Positions 1-9,602 of a stretch of 64,000 nucleotides of DNA are shown here, in pieces. Source of the stretch: CAVTQY01 sp963736975. Its GTDB lineage: Bacteria > Pseudomonadota > Alphaproteobacteria > Acetobacterales > Acetobacteraceae. Location of the stretch: positions 1,178,001 through 1,242,000 of the forward strand of contig CAVTQY010000001.1 of NCBI GenBank assembly GCA_963736975.1, written 5' to 3'. Within the stretch, counting starts at the first letter, position 1; every line of letters begins with the position of its first letter. Made by a program: the position numbers and the translations under genes. The notes under the pieces were generated by a model, which was not told where the DNA came from, ran no database searches, and saw only the letters and a program-made list of their open reading frames with translations.

Positions 1-653
1 CGCATCCGCGGCACCTGGTCGATCCAGGCACGCTCGACCCCGCGGTGGCAGCGACCTATGCCTGCTCGGGCATCACGGTTTATTCCGCGATCCGCAAGCT
101 GATGCCGCTGCCGCCTGACGAAGCGATCGTTGTCGTCGGCGCCGGCGGGTTGGGGATGAACGCAATCGCTGTGTTGCGCGCTCTCCAGCACCGCAACATC
201 ATCGTGGTGGATATCAGCGAGGAGAAGCGGCAGGCAGCATTGAAGGCGGGAGCCACGAAGGTAGTGGACGGCGGCGCGCCCGACGCAACGAAGCGCATCA
301 TCGAAGCCGCGGGTGGGCAGGTGCTTGCCGTTGTCGATCTGGTCAATGGTACTGCGACCGCACGGCTCGCGTTCGAGGCGCTGCGCAAGGGCGGCAAGCT
401 GATCCAGGTCGGGCTGTTCGGCGGTGAGTTGACGGTGCCGCTGCCGCTGATGGCGATCCGCGCGCTGACCGTCCAGGGCAGTTATGTGGGCAATCCGAAA
501 GAGCTGCGCGAATTGGTGAAACTGGCGCAGGACGGGGCGTTGCCGCCGTTGCCGGTCGCGACGGTGCCGCAATCGCAGGCGCATGACGCGCTGATGCGCC
601 TGCGCGACGGCAAGGTAACGGGTCGGCTGGTGCTGCGCGCCGAGGCGGCCTGA
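1..653 (+). CDS. zinc-type alcohol dehydrogenase, C-terminal part (5' end outside window)
   Basis: The frame is open from base 3 and has no start codon inside the window, so only the C-terminal ~216 residues are present. The fragment holds the Rossmann NAD(P)-binding half of a medium-chain dehydrogenase, with the dinucleotide loop VGAGGLGMNA followed by an acidic residue in VVDIS, which favours NAD. The zinc-binding catalytic half lies upstream, so substrate cannot be judged. The gene stops 2 bases before the next start, suggesting co-transcription with the reductase that follows. The family call is firm; the substrate is unknown. Confidence 0.85.
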   Translation, partial: HPRHLVDPGTLDPAVAATYACSGITVYSAIRKLMPLPPDEAIVVVGAGGLGMNAIAVLRALQHRNIIVVDISEEKRQAALKAGATKVVDGGAPDATKRIIEAAGGQVLAVVDLVNGTATARLAFEALRKGGKLIQVGLFGGELTVPLPLMAIRALTVQGSYVGNPKELRELVKLAQDGALPPLPVATVPQSQAHDALMRLRDGKVTGRLVLRAEAA

Positions 654-655
654 CC

Positions 656-1684
656 ATGCCGGCGCTACGCCGCTCGTTGGTGCTGCGGCGCCGGCCGCGT
701 GGCAGCCCCGACGCAGACGATTTCGAAATGATCGAGGAGGCCGTCCCGGCTCCCGGCCCAGGCGAGGTCCTCACCCGCACGATCTGGCTGTCGATCGATC
801 CTTATATGCGCGGCCGGCTGTCGGACCGGAAATCTTATGCGCCCTCGGTGCAGATCGGCGAGGTGATGACGGGTGAAACCGTGGGCGAGGTGATCGCCTC
901 CGGGGATCCGGGGTTTGCGCCGGGCGATGTGGTGGTGGGCTCGCGTGGCTGGCAGACACACTCGGTGACCCCGGCGATGCGGTTGACAAAGATCGAGCGA
1001 CCCCAGGGAGCTAAACAGAGCCCGCCGCTATCGACCTATCTCGGCGTGCTGGGGATGCCGGGGACGACGGCCTATTCGGGGATGACGGATATCGGCCGGC
1101 CGAAACAGGGTGAGACGGTGGTGATTTCCGCCGCATCCGGCGCCGTGGGGTCGGTTGCCGGTCAGCTTGCCAAACGTGCCGGGGCGCGTGCCGTGGGCAT
1201 CGCCGGCGGGGCGGAGAAGTGCCTCTGGGTGCAGGACGAGCTGGGGTTCGACGACTGTGTCGATCACCGGGTGTACGATCTGCGGGCCGAGCTGGCCTCG
1301 GCCTGCCCGCAGGGCATAGATGTGTATTTCGAGAATGTCGGCGGGGCGGTGCAGCAAGCGGTGTTCGAGTTGCTTAATCCGTTCGCCCGCGTGGTGATGT
1401 GCGGAATGGTTTCGCAATACAACGAGGCCGAACTCCCGCCCGGGCCCAATCTGGGCTTCGTCGTCGGCAAACGCGTGCTGATCCAGGGTATGATCGTGTC
1501 CGACAAGCCGGAGCGCTTCGCCGAGTGGCGCAAGCTGGCGACGCCGTGGGTGATGGAGGGCAGCCTGCGGTATCGCGAGGATCAGGTGGACGGGTTGGAG
1601 AAAGCACCGGAGGCGCTGGCCGGCATCCTCGGCGGGCGGAATTTCGGCAAGCTGTTGGTGCGGGTCGGCCCCGATCCGGCGTGA
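656..1684 (+). CDS. NADP-dependent oxidoreductase, CurA/prostaglandin reductase-like MDR
   Basis: A 342-residue medium-chain dehydrogenase/reductase of the zinc-free CurA / leukotriene B4 12-hydroxydehydrogenase group. It has the family hallmark LSIDPYMRGR near residue 45, the segment LGMPGTTAYSG around residue 130, and a nucleotide-binding loop SAASGAVGSVAGQLAK. Members reduce carbon-carbon double bonds of enones with NADPH in the cytosol; this substrate is not known. It starts 2 bases after the preceding dehydrogenase, so the two probably form one transcript with the amidohydrolase that begins 8 bases downstream. Length is normal for the family. Confidence 0.88.
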   Translation: MPALRRSLVLRRRPRGSPDADDFEMIEEAVPAPGPGEVLTRTIWLSIDPYMRGRLSDRKSYAPSVQIGEVMTGETVGEVIASGDPGFAPGDVVVGSRGWQTHSVTPAMRLTKIERPQGAKQSPPLSTYLGVLGMPGTTAYSGMTDIGRPKQGETVVISAASGAVGSVAGQLAKRAGARAVGIAGGAEKCLWVQDELGFDDCVDHRVYDLRAELASACPQGIDVYFENVGGAVQQAVFELLNPFARVVMCGMVSQYNEAELPPGPNLGFVVGKRVLIQGMIVSDKPERFAEWRKLATPWVMEGSLRYREDQVDGLEKAPEALAGILGGRNFGKLLVRVGPDPA

Positions 1685-1691
1685 CGGAGAG

Positions 1692-2844
1692 ATGATGGAC
1701 ACAAGACTTGCGGCGACGCTGATCGAATGGCGACGCCATCTGCATGCGCATCCGGAATTGTCCAACCAGGAAGCCGAGACGGCACAATTCGTCTGCGAGC
1801 GGCTGACCGAGCTGGGCATTCCGTTCGTTGCGGGTGTTGGCGGACATGGAGTGGTGGCGACGATCAGCCGGGGCCAATCAAACCGCACTGTCGGCCTGCG
1901 GGCGGATATGGACGCGTTGCCGATCACCGAAACAAGCGGCATGCCGCACGCTTCGCGCAATCCCGGCGTGATGCATGCGTGCGGCCATGACGGGCACACC
2001 ACATCGTTGCTGGGGGCAGCGGCGCTGCTGGCGCACGATCCCGGGTGGACCGGCACGGTGCAGCTCGTGTTCCAGCCGGCCGAGGAAGGCGGCGGCGGGG
2101 CGAAGAACATGATCGCCGACGGCCTGTTCTCGCGGTTTCCGATGGAACGGATTTTTGGTTATCACAACTGGCCGGGCCTGGCGGCGGGAACCGTCGCCGT
2201 GCATGACGGTCCGGTGATGGCCGCCGGCGGGCGGTTGGAGTTTCGGGTGAAGGGCCGGTCGGGCCATGCGGCGCTGCCGCACCAAGCGCGCGATCCGATG
2301 GTGGCGGCGGCGCATCTGCTGATCGCGCTGCAGTCGGTGGTGTCGCGGGAAACCAGCCCGTTGGATGCGGCGGTGATCTCGATCTGCACGATGGAGGCGG
2401 GCAGCGCCGCCAACCAGATCCCTGATGAGGCGGTGATGCGCGGCACGATGCGCAGCCTGCGCCCCGACGTGCGGACCGCGATGGACGAGAGCATTCGTCG
2501 CGTGGCGGCCGGCGTGGCGCAGACCTTCGGCGTGGAGATCGAAGCGGCCATCCGGCACGGCAACGTGGTGACGATGAACCACAAGGCGAGGCAGAGCTGG
2601 CGGCAGAAGCGGCGGCCGGCGCCGGGCTCGACGGTGCGGCGGGACCTGCCGCCGGCGATGACCGGCGAGGATTTCTCCTGGTACCTGGTGGAGAAACCCG
2701 GCGCCTTCGTCTGGATCGGCAATGGCGACGACAGCGTCGCTGCATAATGCGGGGTACGACTACAACGACGCGATCCTGCCGGCCGCCGCGACCTATCTTG
2801 CCAGCGTGGCGCGCCAGGCCCTGGCGGACGGGGCGGACGCATGA
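1692..2844 (+). pseudogene. M20 family amidohydrolase (hippurate hydrolase-like), frameshifted
   Basis: An M20D-type metallohydrolase, cleaving N-acyl amino acids or similar amides. Metal and catalytic motifs are visible: GLRADMDALPITE, MHACGHDGHT, QPAEEGGGGA, GYHNWPG and GHAALPH. The frame opened at 1692 stops at 2747, just after WIGNGDDS. The expected ending, SLHNAGYDYNDAILPAA to the stop at 2842-2844, continues in the next frame, so one extra base sits near 2736. Between about 2590 and 2640 the chain also looks scrambled: an alternative frame reads an alanine-rich stretch typical of the family, suggesting a compensating pair of indels. Its true end overlaps the start of the NHL gene (ATGA). 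Either a pseudogene or sequence errors. Confidence 0.8.
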
Positions 2845-3730
2845 GCGGGCAAAGCTGCGAGATCGGCGACGGCGCCTGGCGCTATCGGTTCGAGCGCGAC
2901 TGGGCAAAGCTGCCGCGCGGCTGGTCGTTCGGCTCGCCCACGCGGGAAGGGCGGCCGCCCCGGACCTGCGTCGCGGCGCCGCGGCAGCGAATGGCGATGT
3001 GCTGGTGCTGGCGCGCAGCGCACATCCGGTGATGGTGTTCGACGCGGAGGGACAGTTCGTCAGCTCCTGGGGCGAGGGCTGTTTCTCGGGATTTGTGCAT
3101 GGCCTCTCGCTGGACGCGGCGGCCCATGTGTGGATCGCCGATAGCGGCCAGCACGAGGTGACCGAGCACTCGCCGGACGGGGAACTGCTACGCACCTTCG
3201 GCGACCGCGAGTTTCCGGCGCCGACCTATTACGGCCGACCGTTCAATATGCCGACCGGTGTGGCGTTCGCCTCGAACGGCGAGTTCTATGTGTCGGACGG
3301 TTATGGAAACCGGCGAGTGCACCGGTTCGCGCCGGATGGGACGCTGCTGCACTCCTGGGGCCAGCCGGGCGATGGCCCCGGCCAGTTCGCGGTGGTGCAT
3401 TTCATCGCGGTCGATGATCGCGATCGCATCTACATCGCCGACCGGGAGAACGATCGCATCCAGATTTTCGACCCGGACGGTTCATTCGTTGCCGCCTGGA
3501 CGGAGTTTCGCCATCCGAGCGACCTCGCTTTCGGTCGGGAGGCGATCTATGTCGGCGCGCAGGACGGGCTAAGCATCTGGACCAAAGAGCGCCGGCTGAT
3601 CGCGCGTTGGGGGCGGGATGAGCCCTATGCGGGCGCGTTCAACATACACGGTATCTGGATCGATGCGGCTGAAAATATCTACCTCGCGCATTTCGACCGG
3701 GCGGTGAGCAAGCTGACGCGTTTGGATTAG
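2841..3730 (+). pseudogene. NHL-repeat beta-propeller protein, frameshifted near the 5' end
   Basis: The natural start is ATG 2841, overlapping the stop of the amidohydrolase. This frame reads MSGQSCEIGDGAWRYRFERD, then loses family resemblance after about 2945. The rest, from NGDVLVLARSAHPVMVFD to the stop at 3730, is in another frame, so an indel lies around 2945-2985. The body has several NHL-type blades, for example GEFYVSDGYGNRRVHRF and DRIYIADRENDRIQIF. Such propellers resemble peptidyl-glycine alpha-amidating lyase and gluconolactonase-like folds; no signal peptide is seen and the function is unknown. The gene probably belongs to the transcript starting with the dehydrogenases. Confidence 0.75.
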
Positions 3731-3840
3731 TTTAATCGCAGAGGATCATATGATTGAAGGGGCGTAGCGAGGAAGCAATCTCCGCACGGATCGCTGCGCC
3801 CCTCACCGTATCAGGAAAATATTCCTTGACATTCTCCGCA

Positions 3841-4608
3841 ATGTGTGTTCTTGTTCCGTTCGTGTCCGACCCCGCCCCCGCCCCGATCGAAACCGTCCAA
3901 CCCGACCCCGATCGGGCCGTGCCGCCGCGCATCGGCCAGGTCCTCGGCCTCCTCGGCAAGCTCATCACCTACGGCAAAAACCTCGCCGACACACTGCGCC
4001 AGCACGCCCCCGACCCCCTTCTCCTCCCCTGCTTCGCTTTCGTCGCCTCCGTCTTCGGCACCGCCGATCCGGCCCTGATCCTCGCCCGCATCACCCGCGG
4101 CCTGCTCCGCGCCGCCGCACTCGAAGCCAGGCTCAGCCAGCGCGCCGCACGCGGCCGGGACCTCAGGCCGTCAGCCATCCGCATGCCCTCCGCGCGCGAG
4201 CCGCGCGCCACTGACGAACCGGCCGCCCTACCGGCTACCCTGGCGCGCACGCCCGCCCAGCATTCGGATCCCGCCCGCCTCCCCACCGCGGAGGAGATCG
4301 CCGCCGAGGTCCGCCGCCGCCCAATCGGTGCCGTCCTCGTCGATATCTGCCACGATCTCGGCATCGTGCCGGGGCAGATGAACCGTGCGTCGTGGGACGA
4401 ACTCTGCCGCGAGATCATCGAGTACGGCGGCAATCTCGCCGCTCTCGTGTCCGGCCGTCAGCCCTGCCGGCACCCCGGCGATCCCGCTCCCATCTCCCGT
4501 CGCAACGTCCGCCCCAGCTTCATCTTCAATCCCATTCCCCATATCGAGCGGCCCGTCTTTCGGCTTCCCGAATGGCCCGCGCCGCCCGCCACCACCGGGC
4601 CGCCCTAG
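3841..4608 (+). CDS. hypothetical protein
   Basis: About 255 residues from ATG 3841; an upstream in-frame start at 3754 would add 29. I do not recognise the family. The N-terminal half is predicted helical, with a conserved-looking core RIGQVLGLLGKLITYGKNLADTL and short hydrophobic stretches that are not clear membrane spans. A second helical block follows (PTAEEIAAEVRRRPIGAV and DICHDLGIVPGQMN), then a proline-rich tail. Codon use is strongly G/C-ended, consistent with a real gene. A GC-rich hairpin follows the stop at once. The product may be a lineage-restricted protein. Confidence 0.5.
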   Translation: MCVLVPFVSDPAPAPIETVQPDPDRAVPPRIGQVLGLLGKLITYGKNLADTLRQHAPDPLLLPCFAFVASVFGTADPALILARITRGLLRAAALEARLSQRAARGRDLRPSAIRMPSAREPRATDEPAALPATLARTPAQHSDPARLPTAEEIAAEVRRRPIGAVLVDICHDLGIVPGQMNRASWDELCREIIEYGGNLAALVSGRQPCRHPGDPAPISRRNVRPSFIFNPIPHIERPVFRLPEWPAPPATTGPP

Positions 4609-4614
4609 CGCCCG

Positions 4615-4636
4615 CCCCTCCCCTTTGCGGGAGGGG
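4615..4636. repeat. GC-rich hairpin after the hypothetical gene, possible terminator or palindromic repeat
   Basis: CCCCTCCC (4615-4622) pairs with GGGAGGGG (4629-4636) across a 6-base loop. It lies 7 bases after a stop codon between convergent genes. It resembles the palindromic repeats at 52.7 and 61.8 kb but is not the same sequence. There is no T-tract, so a rho-independent terminator role is uncertain. Confidence 0.45.
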
Positions 4637-4881
4637 GTTGGGGAGGGGGCGGTGGCCCCTCGGCAGAGCACACGGGACCGGCCCACGGCCAGCCCCGCCG
4701 TCCTGATTCGCAGTGTGCGTCATTTGGCCGTCGCGAGTTGCGCCGAACTGACCCGTCCCAGTTGCCTTCATCTGTGTGTATCTGTGTGCATCTGTGGTTT
4801 CAAAATCTTCTTCCTCGCCGCAGTGTAACTATAAAACACAGGGTCACAGCATGATCGCTCCGCGATCATGCGCCAAAGACA
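4637..4881. other. convergent intergenic region
   Basis: No gene is supported between the hypothetical gene and the minus-strand transporter. The stretch is GC-rich at first, then contains a degenerate tandem of a CATCTGTGTG-like unit (about 4770-4798) before the stop of livMGF. A similar low-complexity CACAGAGACACGGAGG string occurs at 23.9 kb. Confidence 0.4.
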
Positions 4882-7407
4882 TCACCCCTCAACCAGCTCC
4901 GCCTGCACCACGCCCAAGAGCCGCGCCTGTAGCACCGCGTCCGCTTCCAGCGCTTGCGCGCTGCCGTCAAAAGCCACCTGGCCGTTCACCAGCACATAAG
5001 CCCGATCGACGATCGGCAGCACCAATTCCGCATGGTGCTCCACGATCACCATGCTGACCTGCCCGCGCAGCTTGACCAGCGCGGCCATCACCTCGTGCAC
5101 GATCGCCGGCGCCAGCCCCTCGAACGGCTCGTCCAGCAGCACGAGCTTCGCCGGTACCATCAGCGCCCGGGCGATCGCCACCATCTGCCGTTCGCCGCCC
5201 GACAGGCTTTCCGCCCGCGACCGCTGCAGCACCCGCAATTTCGGGAACAGCTCGAAGACCTCGTCCAGCGAGGCGCCGCCCGGCCGCGCCGCCAGTCGCA
5301 AATTTTCCAGTAACGTGAGGTTCGGAAACAGCCGGCGCCCTTCCGGAACCAGCGAAATGCCCGCGCGGTTGATTTCGTAATGCCGCGCCCCGGTGATATC
5401 CTTCCCATCGAACATGATTCGCCCGGCGCTCTTTGCCACCGTCCCGGTGATCGCCCGCAAGGTGGTCGTCTTGCCCACCCCGTTGCGACCGAGCAGCGCC
5501 ACCGCCTCACCCGCATGCACTGTCAGATCGAGATCGTTCAGCACGAGACTGCCGGCGTAACCCGCACGGACCTTCTCCAACCGCAGCAACGGCGTCGGCG
5601 CCACCACATGCGGTGCCGCGCGTGCCGCCGCGACAGTCGTCGGCTTCTCCGCCTCGCGCGCCGCCCCCAGATAAGCCGCGATGACCTCCGGGTTGCGGGC
5701 CACCTCATCCGGCCGGCCGTCTGCGATCAACCGTCCCTGATGCAGCACCGTGATCCTGTCGGACAACGCCAGCACGCGGTCGATGTCGTGCTCGATCAGC
5801 AGCACGGCATGCGTTTCCGCCAAAGATCGGATCAGCCGCCCCACCACCTCCCGGTCGGCTGCCGACAGGCCTGCCAGCGGCTCATCCAACAAGAGCAGCT
5901 TCGCCTCGGTCGCCAGCGTGATCGCGATCTCCAGCAACCGCTGCTCGCCATGCGCCAGGTTCTCGCACTGCTCCTGCGCGCGATGCGCGAGGCCCACCGC
6001 GTCGAGCAGCGACCAGGTGCGCGCATTCACCGCCTCCAGGCTGTAGGCATCGCGCCACAGGCTGCCAGCGGCGCGGCTATGCGCCTGCACCGCGATGCGT
6101 ACGTTCTCGAACGCCGTCAGCGTGCGGAACACGCTGAGGATCTGGAACGACCGCCCGAGGCCCAATCGCACGCGCCGATAGACCGGCATGCGCGTGATGG
6201 CCCGGCCCTCGAACCGGATCTCCCCCGCATCCACCCGCAGCAGTCCGGTCAGCATGTTGAAGAAGGTAGTCTTGCCGGCGCCGTTCGGGCCGATAAAGCT
6301 GTGCAGCCGGAACCGATGCACCTCCAGGTTCAGGTCCTGCGCCGTCACCAGCGACCCGAACCGCTTGTTCAGTCCCTCCACCGTCAGGATCGGCCGCCCG
6401 CGTTCCAGCACCGGGTGCTCGCGCTGCCACGGCTCGATCACCGGGGGCCGCGGCGGAATGCCGCGCCGCGTGAGCGTCCAGTGGCTGCGTCCCAACAAGC
6501 GTTGCGCCAGGCCCTGAATGCCTTCCGGCGAGCCCAGCGCGAATACCAGGATGATGGGTGCAAACAACAACCACCAATTCTCGGTCAACGTGGATAGCTT
6601 GTCCTGCAGCAGCACGAAGGCGATCGCGCCCCAGAGCGGCCCGAGGAAATGATGCACGCCGCCCAGCACTGTCATGAGCAGGGCGTCGCCGGCATGCTGC
6701 CAGCTCAGGTTGTCGGCATAAGCACCGCGCAGCATGAAGGCCAGCAGCCCGCCGGCATAACCCAGCACGCCCGCCATCACCACGAAGGCGGTCAGTTTCA
6801 GACGGAACGGGCTGTACCCCAGCGCGAGTACCCGCTGCTCATTGTCGCGCAGCGCCTGCAACGTGCGGCCGAAGGGCGAATGCGCGATGCCCCACAGCAG
6901 CCACATCGCCAAGACGACCGTCACCAGTACGAATGCGTGGAACACGGCGGAATCGGCCAGCAACGGGCGCGGCACGCCCTGCAATCCGTTTTCGCCGCCG
7001 GTCAGGTCGGTCCATTTATACGCGATCTCGAAAGCGATCTGCGAGAAGGCCAGCGTCAACAATGAGAAATACAGGCCGCGCCGGCGCAGGATGATGAAGC
7101 CGATCACCACCCCCAGCGCCAAGCAGAACGCCACGCAGAAGATGAACGCCTCGATCTCGTTGCTGAGGAAGGACTTCATCGAGATCGCCGCGGCATAGGT
7201 CGCGCACCCAAAGAACACCGAGGCGCCGAACGGCACCAGGCCGGTGTAGCCGACCAGCAGGTTCACCCCGGCGCCGTACAGCGTATAGATCGCGATTTCG
7301 GTGATCAGGCTCTCCGGGGCGCCGATCGCGGCCCATAGCGCGGTCAGTGCCGCGAACACCACGGCCAGCCACAGGATCGGGTGGCGCAGGACCGCCGGGG
7401 CGGTCAT
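4882..7407 (-). CDS. LivM-LivG-LivF fusion: ABC importer permease with two ATPase domains
   Basis: An 841-residue single chain carrying three normally separate subunits of a branched-chain amino acid (HAAT-type) importer. Residues about 1-320 are a LivM-type permease with many hydrophobic segments. The next domain is LivG-like (Walker A GPNGAGKT, signature LAHGEQR, Walker B LLLLDEPLAG). The last is LivF-like (Walker A GRNGVGKT, signature LSGGERQ, Walker B LVLLDEPFEG). The linkers read through as ordinary hydrophilic sequence without a stop. The start is ATG 7407, overlapping the livH stop as ATGA; an upstream extension of this frame to 7884 lies inside livH and is rejected. Substrate is inferred from family only; amides or aromatic acids are also possible. 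Confidence 0.9.
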   Translation of the reverse strand: MTAPAVLRHPILWLAVVFAALTALWAAIGAPESLITEIAIYTLYGAGVNLLVGYTGLVPFGASVFFGCATYAAAISMKSFLSNEIEAFIFCVAFCLALGVVIGFIILRRRGLYFSLLTLAFSQIAFEIAYKWTDLTGGENGLQGVPRPLLADSAVFHAFVLVTVVLAMWLLWGIAHSPFGRTLQALRDNEQRVLALGYSPFRLKLTAFVVMAGVLGYAGGLLAFMLRGAYADNLSWQHAGDALLMTVLGGVHHFLGPLWGAIAFVLLQDKLSTLTENWWLLFAPIILVFALGSPEGIQGLAQRLLGRSHWTLTRRGIPPRPPVIEPWQREHPVLERGRPILTVEGLNKRFGSLVTAQDLNLEVHRFRLHSFIGPNGAGKTTFFNMLTGLLRVDAGEIRFEGRAITRMPVYRRVRLGLGRSFQILSVFRTLTAFENVRIAVQAHSRAAGSLWRDAYSLEAVNARTWSLLDAVGLAHRAQEQCENLAHGEQRLLEIAITLATEAKLLLLDEPLAGLSAADREVVGRLIRSLAETHAVLLIEHDIDRVLALSDRITVLHQGRLIADGRPDEVARNPEVIAAYLGAAREAEKPTTVAAARAAPHVVAPTPLLRLEKVRAGYAGSLVLNDLDLTVHAGEAVALLGRNGVGKTTTLRAITGTVAKSAGRIMFDGKDITGARHYEINRAGISLVPEGRRLFPNLTLLENLRLAARPGGASLDEVFELFPKLRVLQRSRAESLSGGERQMVAIARALMVPAKLVLLDEPFEGLAPAIVHEVMAALVKLRGQVSMVIVEHHAELVLPIVDRAYVLVNGQVAFDGSAQALEADAVLQARLLGVVQAELVEG

Positions 7408-8273
7408 TCGAACCGCTCCCACCGTTCGCCGAGCAGCCCACGCGGCCGCAGCAGCAGCACCACCGCCATAAACACATACATCACGGCATTCGCTGCCACC
7501 GGCTCGAACTGGATGGTCATCGTCGTGACCACGCCGACCAGCAGCCCGGCGATCACCGCACCGGCAAACGAGCCAAGCCCGCCGATCGTCACCACGACGA
7601 AGGCCGGCATGATCGCGCCTTCCTGCATGGCGGGATAAACGGTCCACAGCGGCGCCGCGAGCAGACCGGCAATTCCGGCAAGGCAACAGCCCAGCCCGAA
7701 CACAGCGGTCAGTACCGTCGGCAACCGGATTCCCAGCAGCCCCACCATTTCCGGATCGCGCGAACCGGCTCGCAGAATCCGCCCATACGGCGTGAACTGC
7801 ATGAAGGCCCAAAGCGCGACCAACAGCAGCACGGTGAAGGCGAACACGGCGAAGCGGTACCTCGTGATCAGCACCGGGCCCCACAGGAAGATGCCGGACA
7901 GGAAAGGCGGCTGGCCGAATGGCTGCCCGAGCCCACCCCAGATCACGCGCGTGCCCGCCTCGATCAACAGCGCCAGCGCAAAGGTCACGATCAGGCTGAC
8001 CAGCGGGTCCTTGTCATACAGACGGCGGATCAGCGACCATTCCACCATCATCCCCAGCAAGCCCACCAACAGCGGGGCGATGACCACCGCCGGCCAGCCG
8101 AACTGGTTGAGCAGCGTCAGCGCGAAATAGGCGCCGAGCGCGAAGAAGGCCCCATGCGCGAAGTTCACGATGCCCAGCAGCCCGAAGATGATGGAAAGCC
8201 CGATCGCGATCAGCACATACAGCCCGCCGAGCACCAGCCCGTTGGCGAGCTGCGAGACCAGCAGCGAGACCAT
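7404..8273 (-). CDS. livH: branched-chain amino acid ABC transporter permease LivH
   Basis: A 289-residue inner-membrane permease with at least seven to eight hydrophobic segments and the family signature near the N-terminus, GLVLGGLYVLIAIGLSII, followed by NFAHGAFFALGAYFA. It would pair with the LivM portion of the fused chain to form the translocation path. It starts 20 bases after the stop of the solute-binding protein gene and overlaps the fusion gene by 4 bases, indicating translational coupling in one minus-strand operon. No frame disruption is seen. The family is certain; the transported substrate is not. Confidence 0.93.
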   Translation of the reverse strand: MVSLLVSQLANGLVLGGLYVLIAIGLSIIFGLLGIVNFAHGAFFALGAYFALTLLNQFGWPAVVIAPLLVGLLGMMVEWSLIRRLYDKDPLVSLIVTFALALLIEAGTRVIWGGLGQPFGQPPFLSGIFLWGPVLITRYRFAVFAFTVLLLVALWAFMQFTPYGRILRAGSRDPEMVGLLGIRLPTVLTAVFGLGCCLAGIAGLLAAPLWTVYPAMQEGAIMPAFVVVTIGGLGSFAGAVIAGLLVGVVTTMTIQFEPVAANAVMYVFMAVVLLLRPRGLLGERWERFE

Positions 8274-8292
8274 CGCGACCGGGCCGTGCCGA

Positions 8293-9523
8293 TCAGGTTG
8301 CCGGCATGTGGCAGCCGCTGTTGCCGAACACCTTCTCCAGGTCCGCAGCGTTCTCCGGCACCGTTCCCTTCACATCGAAATAGTCCCACTTGTCGGTGAT
8401 CTTCGGCTTCACCTGCACCACCAGGTTCTTCAACAGCATCTGGTGGTCGGACTTCCGGTAGTAATAAGGATTGTCGGCCGTGCCGCCCTTCCAGTTCTCC
8501 AACGCCTCTATGATGGCCATCGGTTCGGTCGACTTCGCCATCTCGATCGAACTCGAACAGCGATTTCGCAGTAACCCATCCCATCCACGTCTTGTCGGCC
8601 GCGGGCTTGTTGTATTTCTTCAGGAAATCCGCTGCCATTTTCTGCTCGTCGGGCGGATTGGCCGGGTTCTTGTACCACCACAGCGACGTGTACAGCCCGG
8701 TCGCCGCCTCCGGCCCGACGCCCCAGATGTCGGTGTCCCCGATGGCAATCTCGGCGATCGGGATCTTTCCCTTCATCCCCATATCGTTCCATTGCTTGAG
8801 AAACGTTGAAAGATCGCCGGCAGGAATACCGCCCAGGATCATGTCGGGTTTCGCGGCACGTATCTTCAAAACAAACGAGCTGTAATCGGGCGTGTTGAGC
8901 GGCACTTCGTCGTTGCCGACAACAGTACCGCCAGCCTGGGCCAAGAGCTCATGGAAGGATTTATTGATGTCCTGTCCGAACGCATAAGATGCGGTCAGGA
9001 AATACCAACGCTTCCCATACCCCATGATGAAGGGCGCAAACATCCGCGCCTGCACCGCCACCGGCGTGTTCAGCCGGAACGTGTACCGGTTGCAGTTCTT
9101 GCCGGTGATCTCAGTCGCCGCGGCATTGTCGATGACCATGGGGATTTTCAGGTTCGGCGCCGTCGCCTCCTCCGCCAGCCCGTCCGAACTCAGCGACCCG
9201 CCGAGGATTGCCACCACCTTCTCCTCGGCCACCAGCTTCTGCATGTTCTGCTGCGCGCCCTGCGGGCTGGGCTCGTCGTACCAGACAAGCTCCGCTGGCT
9301 GGCCCATGATCTGGTTGCCGCGCTCCTCCAGCGCGAGGTACGTGCCCTTCGCCAGATAATCCGTCTGCGGCGCGATATCCCCGGTCTTCGCCAGCAACAG
9401 GCCAATACGGATCGGTCCCGCCGCTTTTGCCTTGCCGATGAACGGCATCGGCAGCCCCGCCGCGCCCAGCGTGCCGGCCCCGATCAGCGCCGCGCGGCGC
9501 GTCAGGCTGCTCCCTTTGGTCAT
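8293..9523 (-). pseudogene. periplasmic substrate-binding protein of the Liv-type importer (livK-like), frameshifted
   Basis: Type I periplasmic binding protein of about 410 residues. The N-terminus has a twin-arginine-like leader (SLTRRAALIGAGTLGAAG, then an AKA cleavage region), pointing to Tat or Sec export. The chain is normal up to KSLFE, then the frame changes. The expected ending IEMAKSTEPMAIIEALENW to the stop at 8293 lies in a different frame, consistent with one extra base at about 8551. It is the first gene of the importer operon, and its divergent neighbour is an SDR gene. If the indel is real the importer lacks a complete receptor. Confidence 0.85.
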
Positions 9524-9602
9524 GTTGCCTCCCGTTACGACGTCCTGAAGCTATGATAGACACCGCCACGAAGCACAAGACAAACACGGGAGGGTACCGG
9601 CG
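9524..9602. promoter_or_regulatory. divergent promoter region between the Liv-type operon and the catabolic operon
   Basis: 79 bases separate the minus-strand binding protein gene from the plus-strand SDR gene. Both operons must start here or inside the opposing gene. It contains a purine-rich ribosome-binding stretch (GGGAGG) before ATG 9603 and one (GGGAGGCAAC on the minus strand) before the binding protein. No specific operator was recognised. Confidence 0.4.

Noticed and set aside
4740..4800. Tandem CATCTGTGTG-like unit as a CRISPR or microsatellite locus
   Set aside because: Only about three short, degenerate units without spacers; treated as low-complexity intergenic DNA.
7408..7884. 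Upstream extension of the LivMGF frame to give a 1000-residue protein
   Set aside because: These codons lie antiphase inside livH, carry no family resemblance, and ATG 7407 has the expected ATGA overlap.
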